Positions 8,526-16,221 of a DNA stretch of 64,000 nt are shown here, in pieces. The notes under the pieces are model-generated. The model worked only from the letters and a program-made list of their open reading frames with translations. It did not search any database and had not been told where the DNA came from. This DNA is from Amycolatopsis australiensis (GTDB taxonomy: Bacteria > Actinomycetota > Actinomycetes > Mycobacteriales > Pseudonocardiaceae): contig NZ_FPJG01000006.1 of assembly GCF_900119165.1 (NCBI RefSeq), positions 8,718,001 through 8,782,000 on the forward strand, read 5' to 3'. The position numbers were made by a program, and so were the translations under genes. Every line of letters starts with the position of its first letter. The stretch's first letter is position 1.

Positions 8526-9827
8526 ATGGTGGTGCTCTCCGAACGCGCGGCCGTCCGGCGGCTGCACGACCGCCTCGGGTTCGGGCCGCGGCCCGGCGAT
8601 CTCGACCGCGGGTTCGCCGAGACCCGGGACCGGCTGCTGGCCGGTGGACCCGACGCCGGGGCGGCCGCGACGCCCATGCCCGGCTTCGGCCCGCCGCCCG
8701 GCAACCCCGGCAAGAACGCCGATCAGGCCGCGAAGCAGCTGGTCCGCAAGCAGGTGCAGGCGCAGGCGACGCAGGCCGTCGCCTGGTGGCTGGACCGGAT
8801 GGCCGCCGCCGACGTCGCCTCCGTCGAACGGCTCACCTGGTTCTGGCACGGCCACTTCGCCACCGGCGAGCAGAAGGTCCGCAGCCCGGGGCTGATGCTC
8901 GCGCAGAACCAGACCCAGCGCGACCACGCCCTCGGCAGCTTCACCGACCTCGCCAAGGCGATGATCGTCGACCCGGCGATGCTGCTCTGGCTCGACGGCA
9001 ACAGCAACAAAGCGGGCAAACCCAACGAAAACCTCTCCCGCGAGTTCATGGAGCTGTTCGCGCTCGGCGTCGGCCACTACACCGAGGACGACGTCCGCGA
9101 AGCCGCCCGCGCCCTCACCGGCTGGACGGCCAAGCGCGACGCCGCCGGTGCGCAGCTGGTCGCCAAGCGGCACGACGACGGCGTGAAGCGGATCCTCGGC
9201 GCCAGCGGCGACTTCGACGCGCAGTCCTTTGTGGACATCGTGCTCGGCAGGCCGGAGTCGGCGCCGTTCGTGGCCGGCCGCGTCTGGTTCCGGCTGGTGT
9301 CCGCGACACCGCCGCCGCCCGACACGCTCAACCGGCTCGTCGCCGCCTACGGCAGGAGCCGCGACATCCGCGCGCTGCTGCGGGCGATCACCGACGAACC
9401 GGCGTTCCACGACAGCGGGACGTCGCTGGTCAAACAGCCCGTCGAATGGCTGGCCGGGCTGCTGCGGGCGCTCGGCGTCCGGCCCGGCGGGCTCGACGAC
9501 AAGACCCGCACGCAGCTGCTGGCGGCGTTGCGCGGGATGGGGCAGGTGCCGTTCCAGCCGCCGAGCGTCGGCGGCTGGGCGGCCGGCGGCGCCTGGCTGA
9601 CCACGTCGGCGGGCGTGGCGCGGCTGCACGCGGCCCAGCTGGTCGCCGCGCACGCGGACCTCGGCGCGGTGGCGAAGGCGCGGGACAAGGTCGCCGCGAT
9701 CGGCGACCTGCTCGGCGTCGATGCCTGGTCGGACCGGACCCGCGCCGCCCTGGCCGGCGTCGCGGGCGACGTCCGTCAACTGTCCACAGTGGCCGCTTGT
9801 GCCCCCGAATACGTAGTGAGCGGGTGA
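8526..9827 (+). CDS. DUF1800 family protein
   Basis: 433 residues from ATG at 8526 (MVVLSERAAVRRLHDRLGFG). No Shine-Dalgarno is visible, so the mRNA may be leaderless. The DUF1800 signature is clear: an early HDRLGFGPRPG segment, LTWFWHGHFATG in the first third, NENLSREFMELFALGVGHYTE in the middle, and a late LGQ/GQVPFQPPSVGGWA block. Such proteins are almost always encoded next to a DUF1501 protein, as here, where the next start overlaps or nearly abuts the stop. Their biochemical function is not established. No signal peptide is visible on this member. Confidence 0.92.
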   Translation: MVVLSERAAVRRLHDRLGFGPRPGDLDRGFAETRDRLLAGGPDAGAAATPMPGFGPPPGNPGKNADQAAKQLVRKQVQAQATQAVAWWLDRMAAADVASVERLTWFWHGHFATGEQKVRSPGLMLAQNQTQRDHALGSFTDLAKAMIVDPAMLLWLDGNSNKAGKPNENLSREFMELFALGVGHYTEDDVREAARALTGWTAKRDAAGAQLVAKRHDDGVKRILGASGDFDAQSFVDIVLGRPESAPFVAGRVWFRLVSATPPPPDTLNRLVAAYGRSRDIRALLRAITDEPAFHDSGTSLVKQPVEWLAGLLRALGVRPGGLDDKTRTQLLAALRGMGQVPFQPPSVGGWAAGGAWLTTSAGVARLHAAQLVAAHADLGAVAKARDKVAAIGDLLGVDAWSDRTRAALAGVAGDVRQLSTVAACAPEYVVSG

Positions 9828-9832
9828 CGATC

Positions 9833-11026
9833 ATGCAGGTGAACCGGCGCAGGTTCCTCACCGCGACCGGCGTGACGGCCGCCGCGGCGCTCGCCGCCGG
9901 CGCCACGCAGGTCGACTGGGACCGGCTCCTGTCGGCGGCGCAGGAGAACCCGCTCGACCCCGGCGCGGGCGTGCTCGTCGTCGTCACCCTCTACGGCGGC
10001 AATGACGGGCTCAACACCGTCGTCCCCGCGAGCGATCCGGCGTACCGGAACGCCCGCCCGGAGCTGGCGTACGAGCCGCACGAGGTCCTGGACCTCGGCG
10101 AAGGCCTCGGGCTGAACCCGGGCATGAAGGGCCTCAAGGGCCTGTGGGACGCCGGCCGGCTCGCCGTCGTGCGCGGGGTCGGCTACCCGAAGCCCGACCA
10201 CAGCCACTTCCGGTCGATGGCGATCTGGCAGACGGCCTCGCCCGAGACGTCCGTGCCGACCGGCTGGCTCGGCCGCTGGCTGGACGTCACCGGCGACGAC
10301 CCGCTGCGCGCGGTCTCGGTCGACCCGGTGCTGCCGCCCCTGCTGGCGGGCGAGCGCACGGCGGCGGCGTCCCTGCCGGTCGGCGGCCTCAAGCTCCCGG
10401 ACGGCGCGCTCGGCAAGGCGTTCCAGGACCTCGGCGCGGCCCAGCCCGGTGAAGGCTTCTGGCAGGCACGCGCGGCGCAGTCGGTCTCCGATCTGCACCG
10501 CGCCGTGCAGACCCTGCGCGCGCCCGGCAAGACCGAGCCGCGCAAGGGCGAACTGGCGGCGCAGCTCGACGTCGTGGCGGGGCTGATCGAGGCGGGCGTG
10601 CCGACTCGCGCGTATTCGGTGTCGCTGGGCGGGTTCGACACGCACGCCGACGAGCGCGGCACCCAGCAGCGGCTGCTGACCGAGCTGGACGGCGCGCTGA
10701 CGCCGTTCGCGCAACGGCTGGCGAAGTCCGACCGCGGCAAGCAGGCGACGGTGCTGGTGTACTCGGAGTTCGGCAGGCGTGTGACGGCGAACGCGAGCCA
10801 AGGCACCGACCACGGCACGGCCGGGCCGGTGTTCGTCCTCGGCCCGCGGGTCAAGGGCGGTTTCCACGGCGCGGAGCCCAGCTTGACCGACCTGGACGAC
10901 GGCGACCTCAAGCTGACCACGGACTTCCGCGACGTCTACGCCTCGCTGCTGGAGAACGTGCTGGGCACGGACGCGGGCAAGGTCCTGCCCGGCCACGCGG
11001 GACGGCTGGACGGCCTGTTCGCCTGA
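9833..11026 (+). CDS. DUF1501 family protein with Tat signal
   Basis: 397 residues from ATG at 9833; a GTG at 9824 overlapping the previous stop (GTGA) is the alternative. The N-terminus MQVNRRRFLTATGVTAAAAL is a twin-arginine signal. The mature part has DUF1501 (sulfatase-like fold) features: LYGGNDGLNTVVP early, YPKPDHSHFRSM, a SLGGFDTHADE block, and near the C-terminus VYSEFGRRVTANASQGTDHG. It is translationally linked to the DUF1800 gene, the usual pairing. The export signal places it outside the membrane. Substrate unknown. It ends 6 bp from the stop of the convergent kinase gene. Confidence 0.93.
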   Translation: MQVNRRRFLTATGVTAAAALAAGATQVDWDRLLSAAQENPLDPGAGVLVVVTLYGGNDGLNTVVPASDPAYRNARPELAYEPHEVLDLGEGLGLNPGMKGLKGLWDAGRLAVVRGVGYPKPDHSHFRSMAIWQTASPETSVPTGWLGRWLDVTGDDPLRAVSVDPVLPPLLAGERTAAASLPVGGLKLPDGALGKAFQDLGAAQPGEGFWQARAAQSVSDLHRAVQTLRAPGKTEPRKGELAAQLDVVAGLIEAGVPTRAYSVSLGGFDTHADERGTQQRLLTELDGALTPFAQRLAKSDRGKQATVLVYSEFGRRVTANASQGTDHGTAGPVFVLGPRVKGGFHGAEPSLTDLDDGDLKLTTDFRDVYASLLENVLGTDAGKVLPGHAGRLDGLFA

Positions 11027-11032
11027 CGCGGG

Positions 11033-12337
11033 CTACGGCGCCGGCGGCAGCCCGGCCAGCCGGAACCGCGCTCCCCCGCCCGGCGCGGCCTCGCACCACA
11101 GGTCCCCGCCGTGGGCACGGGCGAACCCGCGGGCGATCGGCAGCCCCAGCCCCGATCCGCCCTGGCCGCGGGCGGTGTCCAGCCGGACGAGCCGGTCGAA
11201 GATCCGTTCCCGCTCCGGCCCCGGCACGCCCGGTCCCGTGTCGGTCACCGTGACGCCGTCGCCGGTGACCTCCAGGGTGAGCGTGCCCCGGCCCGCCATC
11301 GCGCGGACCGCGTTGCCGGTCAGGTTGGCCAGGATCTGGGTGAGCCGCGCGCGGTCGCCGAGGACGACCGTGTCGGGCCCGGTGACGTCGACGGTGACGT
11401 CCGGCGCGGTCAGCCGCACCTGCTCGGCCTGCGCGGAAGCCAGCTCCCGCAACGGAACCGGGGTCCGCTCCAGCTCGGCGCCCGCGTCGAGCCGGGCCAG
11501 GTCCAGCAGGTCGGCGACGAGCCGCCCGGCCCGCTGCGACTCGCGGATGACCAGCAGCTCCAGCTGTTCCCGTCGCTCGTGCGGCGCGTCCGGGGGCTGC
11601 TGCAGCAGCGCCTCGGCCGCCGCCTGGACGCCCGCCAGCGGAGTCCGCAGCTCGTGGGCCGCGTCGGCGACGAACTGCCGGGTCCGCTCCTCGGAAACCC
11701 GCGCCGCCCGCTCCGCGCCTTCGAGCGCGTCGAGCGCGGAGTCGAACGCCGCCGCCACGCGTCCCAGCTCGGTGCCGGTCCGCTCCGGCGAGAGCCGGCC
11801 ACCCCGCTCGCCGGAGACGATCGAGCGTGCCAGCCGCGTCATCGCGTCCAGCGGCGCGAGCGCGAACCGGACGGCCAGCAGCAGCGCGACGGCGGCGACG
11901 ACCAGCGCGGCGACGCCGGTGCCCAGCAGGACCAGCCGCAGGCTCTGCTCGGCGGCCGCGATCAGCGACTCGTCCGCGGTGAGGGTCAGCTTCGCGCCGT
12001 TGATGCGGGCCGGACCGGACAGCGTCGCCCGCACCTGGCGGATCCGGGTGTCCGGCGGCAGGCCGGCGGCGCCGACGAACGTCCCGTCGGGCAGGGACAG
12101 CGAAGCCTGCACGCCCCGCGTCTCGACGCGGCGCACCAGTGCCGGCGGCGCCACGTTCTGCTTGGCGAGCTGCTGAGCCAGCTGGACCCGGGCGGTGAGC
12201 ACCGCGTTGACGTCCCGCTCGGCCTGCGCGCGGAACACCGCGTCCACCACCAGGCCGACCGCGACGAGCACCACGGCCAGCACCGCCAGCACGGTGACGG
12301 TGACCCGCCGGCGCAGCGACGCGGTCTTCAGGCTCAT
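11033..12337 (-). CDS. Sensor histidine kinase
   Basis: About 434 residues from ATG at 12337, overlapping the regulator's stop (ATGA). Transmembrane segment 1 is at about 12-35 and segment 2 at about 134-158, flanking an extracellular sensor of about 100 residues; a HAMP region follows. The H-box is FVADAAHELRTPLAG (His about 228), the N-box ILANLTGNAVRA (about 334-345), and the G-boxes VTDTGPGVPG and GGSGLGLPIARG (about 392-403). It should autophosphorylate and pass phosphate to the OmpR-family regulator encoded just upstream. The signal is unknown. The pair resembles actinobacterial TCS kinases such as TcrY/MprB in layout only. Confidence 0.94.
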   Translation of the reverse strand: MSLKTASLRRRVTVTVLAVLAVVLVAVGLVVDAVFRAQAERDVNAVLTARVQLAQQLAKQNVAPPALVRRVETRGVQASLSLPDGTFVGAAGLPPDTRIRQVRATLSGPARINGAKLTLTADESLIAAAEQSLRLVLLGTGVAALVVAAVALLLAVRFALAPLDAMTRLARSIVSGERGGRLSPERTGTELGRVAAAFDSALDALEGAERAARVSEERTRQFVADAAHELRTPLAGVQAAAEALLQQPPDAPHERREQLELLVIRESQRAGRLVADLLDLARLDAGAELERTPVPLRELASAQAEQVRLTAPDVTVDVTGPDTVVLGDRARLTQILANLTGNAVRAMAGRGTLTLEVTGDGVTVTDTGPGVPGPERERIFDRLVRLDTARGQGGSGLGLPIARGFARAHGGDLWCEAAPGGGARFRLAGLPPAP

Positions 12338-13014
12338 GGCGCACCGCGCAGGACGTACCCCTGGCCGCGCACGGTGTGCACGACGCGGGGTCCGTGCGCT
12401 TCGAGCTTGCGCCGCAGCGTGCTGACGTTGACTTCGACCAGGTTCGGCGCGGAGTCGCCGTAGCCCCACACCGCGGTGAGGATCTGCGTCTTGGAGACGA
12501 CCCGGTCCCGGTGCTGGGCCAGGTAGAGCAGCACCTTCCACTCGGTGGAGGTCAGCTCGACGTCCGCGGTGCCGTAGCGGGCCCGGCCGCCCTCGACGTC
12601 GATCACGAGGTCGCCGACTTCGACCGCCGGCCGGGTGCGGCCGGTCCGGCGCAGCACCGCGGTCACCCGCGCGACCAGCTCGGCGAGGACGAACGGCTTC
12701 ACGACGTAGTCGTCGGCCCCTTCGCCGAGCCCGCGCAGGCGGTCTTCGACGCCGTCCCGCGCGGTCAGCATCACCACGCCGGCGGCGCAGGTCCGCCGGA
12801 TCACCCGCAGCAGTTCGAACCCGTCCCGGCCGGGCAGCATCACGTCGAGCACCACCAGGTCGGGCCGGAGGCGGACGAGGTCGCGCTCGAGACCGGTGCC
12901 GTCCGGCAGCGAGCGCACCGAAAACCCCGCGTCGGCCAGTGCCGACTCGACCGGCACGCGGATCGCGTCCGCGTCTTCGATCACCAGGATGCGCGGCGGC
13001 GCCGGGTCCTCCAC
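12334..13014 (-). CDS. OmpR-family response regulator
   Basis: 226 residues. Receiver domain at 1-120, with acidic pocket ED at 13-14, phospho-acceptor Asp57 (LVVLDVMLPG) and Lys106 in VVKPF. A winged-helix DNA-binding domain occupies about 130-224, with LTSTEWKVLLYLAQH and VVHTVRGQGYVLR. It is the first gene of a two-gene operon with its kinase (4-nt overlap). The 100-bp gap upstream to the dead GH62 gene holds an operator-like palindrome nearer that gene. Confidence 0.95.
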   Translation of the reverse strand: MEDPAPPRILVIEDADAIRVPVESALADAGFSVRSLPDGTGLERDLVRLRPDLVVLDVMLPGRDGFELLRVIRRTCAAGVVMLTARDGVEDRLRGLGEGADDYVVKPFVLAELVARVTAVLRRTGRTRPAVEVGDLVIDVEGGRARYGTADVELTSTEWKVLLYLAQHRDRVVSKTQILTAVWGYGDSAPNLVEVNVSTLRRKLEAHGPRVVHTVRGQGYVLRGAP

Positions 13015-13112
13015 GGGCTCCAGCCTAGAGGCGTCCCGCGCCGCGGCATCCGCTGGGCGAAACCGGCGACACTCCTTGACCCCGCCATTGGCAGTCCTTC
13101 ACAGGCCAAGAA

Positions 13113-13128
13113 CTGTTAGCGGTAACAG
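13113..13128. promoter_or_regulatory. LacI-type operator palindrome upstream of dead GH62 gene
   Basis: CTGTTAGCGGTAACAG is an inverted repeat with 6-bp arms and a 4-bp centre, 19 bp before the pseudogene ATG. The core TGTTA-N4-TAACA resembles operators of LacI-family sugar regulators. The ribosome-binding site GGGGAAAGG also survives at about 13134-13142. Confidence 0.6.
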
Positions 13129-13146
13129 AGGCCGGGGAAAGGAACG

Positions 13147-13760
13147 ATGCGATGCCGGCTGGGTTTGCGCGCACCGCGAGACGGCGTCGCCGGTGGCCCC
13201 CACCGCGGCGTCGGCCGCCACAGTGGACACCACCGCCTGGCATGTCCTGCTGAACCGCAACAGCGGCAAGGTGGTCGGCGCGCAGGGCGCGTCGACGGCC
13301 GACGGCGCCGCCGTGGTGCAGTGGAGCGACGGCAACAGGGGCGACCAGCAGCGGCGGCCGCACGCTGCCCTCGACGTACCGCTGGAGCTCGACCGAGCCA
13401 CCCCGAAATCGGGCCGGGTCTCGTTCAAGGACTTCACGAACGTCGTCCACAACGGCAAGCACGTCGTCTACGCCACGACGCACGACACCGGGTCGAGCTG
13501 GGGATCGATGAGCTTCACGCCCTTCACGAACTGGTCCGACATGGTGTCCGCGGGTCAGAACACGCAACGTCTGGGTGCTCGCGTACCAGCGGGCCCGACG
13601 ACCTTCTCCTACCGCACCTCCGGTGAGCCCATCGACCCAACGGCTGGTCGACCGCGCAGACGCTGTTCACGGGCAGCATCCCGGCGGCGCCCCTCTTCGA
13701 AGCGGTCGAGGCGGACATGGTCCAGGGGGACCCCGCAGGCGGCCACGGAGCGCGTGCTGA
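13147..13760 (+). pseudogene. Decayed secreted GH62 arabinofuranosidase with ricin-type lectin domain
   Basis: Recognisable segments lie in different frames, in the order expected for a secreted GH62 enzyme. A start with GAAAGG upstream is at 13147, and a signal-peptide end (ASAAT) comes near 13215. A ricin-B piece, WHVLLNRNSGKVVGAQGAS, runs at about 13230-13350. GH62 pieces follow: LPSTYRWSSTEPP (frame 3, 13365), PKSGRVSFKDFTNVVHNGKH through NWSDMVSAGQNT (frame 2, 13403-13565), NVWVLAYQ (frame 3, 13566), GPTTFSYRTS (frame 2, 13592), and NGWSTAQTLFTGSI then LFEAVEADMVQGDP (frame 1, 13639-13735). At least four frame changes and at least two internal deletions are needed, and the C-terminal catalytic half is missing. 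GH62 enzymes remove arabinose from arabinoxylan. It is clearly non-functional as sequenced. Confidence 0.85.
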
Positions 13761-13967
13761 CATTGCAGCGCCAGCCCGGTGAGCGGGCGGGCCCGGCGTG
13801 GTGCCGGATCCGCCCGCGCTCGTTCTTGATCGTTCCGACGGATACGGCCGGAACGGCGAACCGGTTGTCTCGGACCGATAACGAATGTCTTTCTGTTGCC
13901 AGGTTTACAAGTGCGGCTGGGATTTCTAGTATTCCGCGAATGTTTCCTGGGACAGGGAGGTTCCGGC

Positions 13968-14819
13968 ATGGCGCGCGCCCAGCGGCGACGGGCTGATCGG
14001 CTCTCGGTCGAGGATCTGGTGCGGCGCGCCCGGGCGATGCGTGACGGCCGTCCAGATTCCGTCGTGGCGCCGGTGAAAGCGGTTTCCGATCCGGACGAGC
14101 ACCGGCTGCTGCTCGAACGCCGGGCGCGGGAAGCGGCGTCCGCGCAGCTGCGGGCCGGCGCGTGGATCCGCTGGATCGCCGGTGTCGTGGCGGGCGCGGT
14201 GGTGGCGGTCAGCCTGGTCCTGCTGGCGACGATGCCGCACAGTGCGCCGCCTCGGCAGGCGGCCCTGTCGTCGGTCCCGCTGCTGCCCGCCACCACGCCG
14301 CCTCGGCGGCCGGTCCCGGCCGAGCCGGCGACGGCCGTCACGCCACCGAGCACGTCGAGCACCCCGGCACCGACGCCGACGCCGACGCCGGCCCGGTCGA
14401 GCGTCGCGCAGCCGCCGGTCGTCCCGGTCGCCGACCGCTGCCCGAACCCGCGCACGGCCCGGCTCAACGACGACGCGCCGGGCATCGGCTACGACGGCCC
14501 CTGGAAAGTCAGCCGGAACCGCGGATTCGGCGACTTCGCCGACGACGTGCACTTCACGACGACGGACGGCGCATCCGTACGATTTTCCTTCACCGGCACG
14601 GGAATCGCGCTGTTCAGCGAAACCAACGGCGACGAGGGCCGCATCGACATCTACGTCGACGGCACGTTCCGCCGCACGGTCGACGCGTCCGCGGCGACGA
14701 GGACGGCACAGCAGGCGGTGTTCAGCACGTGCGGCCTGCCACCGGGCAGCCACGATCTCCGGGCGGTGAAGCGTGGCGGCCAGTACCTGCTGGTCGACCG
14801 CATCGACGTCACACCCTGA
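13968..14819 (+). CDS. Membrane-anchored protein with C-terminal beta-sandwich (CBM-like) domain
   Basis: 283 residues from ATG at 13968, preceded by GGGAGG. A basic cytoplasmic head of about 60 residues precedes one transmembrane span (WIRWIAGVVAGAVVAVSLVL), then a Pro/Thr-rich linker. The last about 120 residues form a beta-sandwich module of the kind attached to carbohydrate-active enzymes: IGYDGPWKVSRNRGFGDFAD, FSFTGTGIALFSETNGDEG, VYVDG-like IDIYVDGTF, and GSHDLRAVKRGGQYLLVDRI. The module probably binds a polymer outside the cell; no catalytic domain is attached. The 207-bp gap upstream (13761-13967) holds a lower-GC stretch that probably contains its promoter. Confidence 0.82.
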   Translation: MARAQRRRADRLSVEDLVRRARAMRDGRPDSVVAPVKAVSDPDEHRLLLERRAREAASAQLRAGAWIRWIAGVVAGAVVAVSLVLLATMPHSAPPRQAALSSVPLLPATTPPRRPVPAEPATAVTPPSTSSTPAPTPTPTPARSSVAQPPVVPVADRCPNPRTARLNDDAPGIGYDGPWKVSRNRGFGDFADDVHFTTTDGASVRFSFTGTGIALFSETNGDEGRIDIYVDGTFRRTVDASAATRTAQQAVFSTCGLPPGSHDLRAVKRGGQYLLVDRIDVTP

Positions 14820-14857
14820 CCGCGCTTTGCCCGCGCCGCCACGCCGGTGCCGCCGGC

Positions 14858-15328
14858 TCAGCTGTTCGGCATCCCGCTCCCGGGCCGCGGCTGCGGGGCC
14901 GGCCCGCCCGGGCCCGGCTGGGAGTAGCCGGAAGCGGGGCTCGGGTAGCCCGCTTGCGCGGGCGCCGGGTACGCGGGCGAGGCGAACCCGGGTGACGGGC
15001 GACGGCCACTCCGGACGACCGCGAGAGCGACCAGCAGCCAGGAGAGCACCGCGGCGGCGTCGAGCGGAAGACCCACGCCCAGGAAGATCAACTGGATCTC
15101 GTCGGCCGTCAGGTGGCTGGACGCACTCCACGACGCCGCGTTCAACGACACGAACTGCCAGACGACGCCCGCCGCCGTCGTGACGAGCATGACGACGAAG
15201 GCACCCACCATCAAGCCGGAGACGCCCCTGGCGCGCCCCTTGATCGAAAAGACCAGGCCCAGCAGACCCACCACGAGCTGGAGCAGCCGCGGGAGGACTC
15301 CGATGCTCGCCAGGGTGAGGGGTGTCAC
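14858..15328 (-). CDS. Small multi-span membrane protein with proline-rich tail
   Basis: 156 residues from GTG at 15328 with GGAGG five bases upstream. Three or four hydrophobic segments fill residues about 12-115 (LLQLVVGLLGLVFSIK; LMVGAFVVMLVTTAAGVVW; IFLGVGLPLDAAAVLSWLLV). A cytoplasmic tail of about 45 residues follows, rich in Pro, Gly, Tyr and Ser. Such tails are frequent in small actinobacterial membrane proteins of unknown role. It converges on the CBM-like protein gene. No family name can be supported. Confidence 0.78.
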   Translation of the reverse strand: MTPLTLASIGVLPRLLQLVVGLLGLVFSIKGRARGVSGLMVGAFVVMLVTTAAGVVWQFVSLNAASWSASSHLTADEIQLIFLGVGLPLDAAAVLSWLLVALAVVRSGRRPSPGFASPAYPAPAQAGYPSPASGYSQPGPGGPAPQPRPGSGMPNS

Positions 15329-15439
15329 GGAAACCTCCACAGCTGTTCGCCGGCGATCAAGACGTCCCGACCACGACGGGCCGATCTTATTCGGCGGCAC
15401 CGCCCCGCGCGGCGTTTTCGGCGACGAACGCACCACCCG

Positions 15440-16147
15440 CTACGACGGCAGGTGGTCGATGATCAGCCCGATCGTGAACTCGAACCGGTCGTGCCCGGTG
15501 CCGGACGTCAGCTCCGCCGCGTGGCGGCGGGTGTGCGGAAACCGGTCGGCCGGCAACGCCGAGAACCGCTCGATCAGCTCGTCGCGGCCGAGGACCCAGC
15601 TGTCGTCCTGATCCCGCTGTCGCTTTTGGACCAGGGAACGTTCCAACGCGTACGCGCAGACGTAGAGCGTGAGCGAATCGAGGGCCCAGGCGGCCGTCTG
15701 CGGGTCGATGCCGCCCGCGAGGAGGATCGCCAGGATTCCTTCGCTCACCCGCAGCGTCTCGAGGTGCGTCGGGACCATGGCCAGCGCGGCCCGGGACACG
15801 CCCGGGTAGGCCAAGTACACGTCACGGAGCTGGGCGTAGACCTCCAGCACCTGCGCTCGCCACCGGGCCGGGTCCGGCTCGGGCAGCCGGATACCCGCGC
15901 AGAGCCTGCCGATGATCAGGTCGTCGAGGTCCTCCTTGCTGACGATGTGCGCGTAGAGCGACGACGGCCCGGTGCCCAGCACGGCCGCGACCCGGCGGAT
16001 CGTCAGCGCGTCGTAGCCCTCGGTGGCGATGACCTGCAGTGCGGCATCGGTGATCCGGTCGGGCGTGATCGGCGGCTTCCGGGGTGTGGCCGACGCGGGG
16101 TCCGGGGCGTGGCGGGCCGCGCGGCGCTGCCTGGGGTCGGGGGGCAT
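15440..16147 (-). CDS. TetR-family repressor of adjacent MFS exporter
   Basis: 235 residues from ATG at 16147. After a basic leader of about 25 residues the helix-turn-helix reads ITDAALQVIATEGYDALTIRR then LGTGPSSLYAHIVSKEDLDD, typical of TetR proteins of the tetracycline-repressor C-terminal type. It is divergently transcribed from an MFS exporter gene, and the 52-bp gap holds two of three near-identical operators. The obvious model is repression of the exporter, and possibly itself, relieved by the exported drug-like ligand. Confidence 0.93.
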   Translation of the reverse strand: MPPDPRQRRAARHAPDPASATPRKPPITPDRITDAALQVIATEGYDALTIRRVAAVLGTGPSSLYAHIVSKEDLDDLIIGRLCAGIRLPEPDPARWRAQVLEVYAQLRDVYLAYPGVSRAALAMVPTHLETLRVSEGILAILLAGGIDPQTAAWALDSLTLYVCAYALERSLVQKRQRDQDDSWVLGRDELIERFSALPADRFPHTRRHAAELTSGTGHDRFEFTIGLIIDHLPS

Positions 16148-16162
16148 GCCCGCCAGCCTACC

Positions 16163-16221
16163 TTGACACGAACTAAGTTCGTCGCCTAGAACTTAGTTCG
16201 TGAATGTAGAACTTAGTTCGT
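16163..16221 (+). promoter_or_regulatory. Promoter with three TetR operators
   Basis: TTGACA (16163-16168) and TAGAAC (16187-16192), 18 bp apart, form a sigma-70-like promoter whose start would fall at about 16199-16200, on the GTG codon of the exporter. Three 15-bp sites overlie it: ACGAACTAAGTTCGT at 16168-16182 (perfect palindrome around one base), and TAGAACTTAGTTCGT at 16187-16201 and again at 16207-16221. The last two are exactly 20 bp apart, and the third lies inside the coding sequence. Confidence 0.8.
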
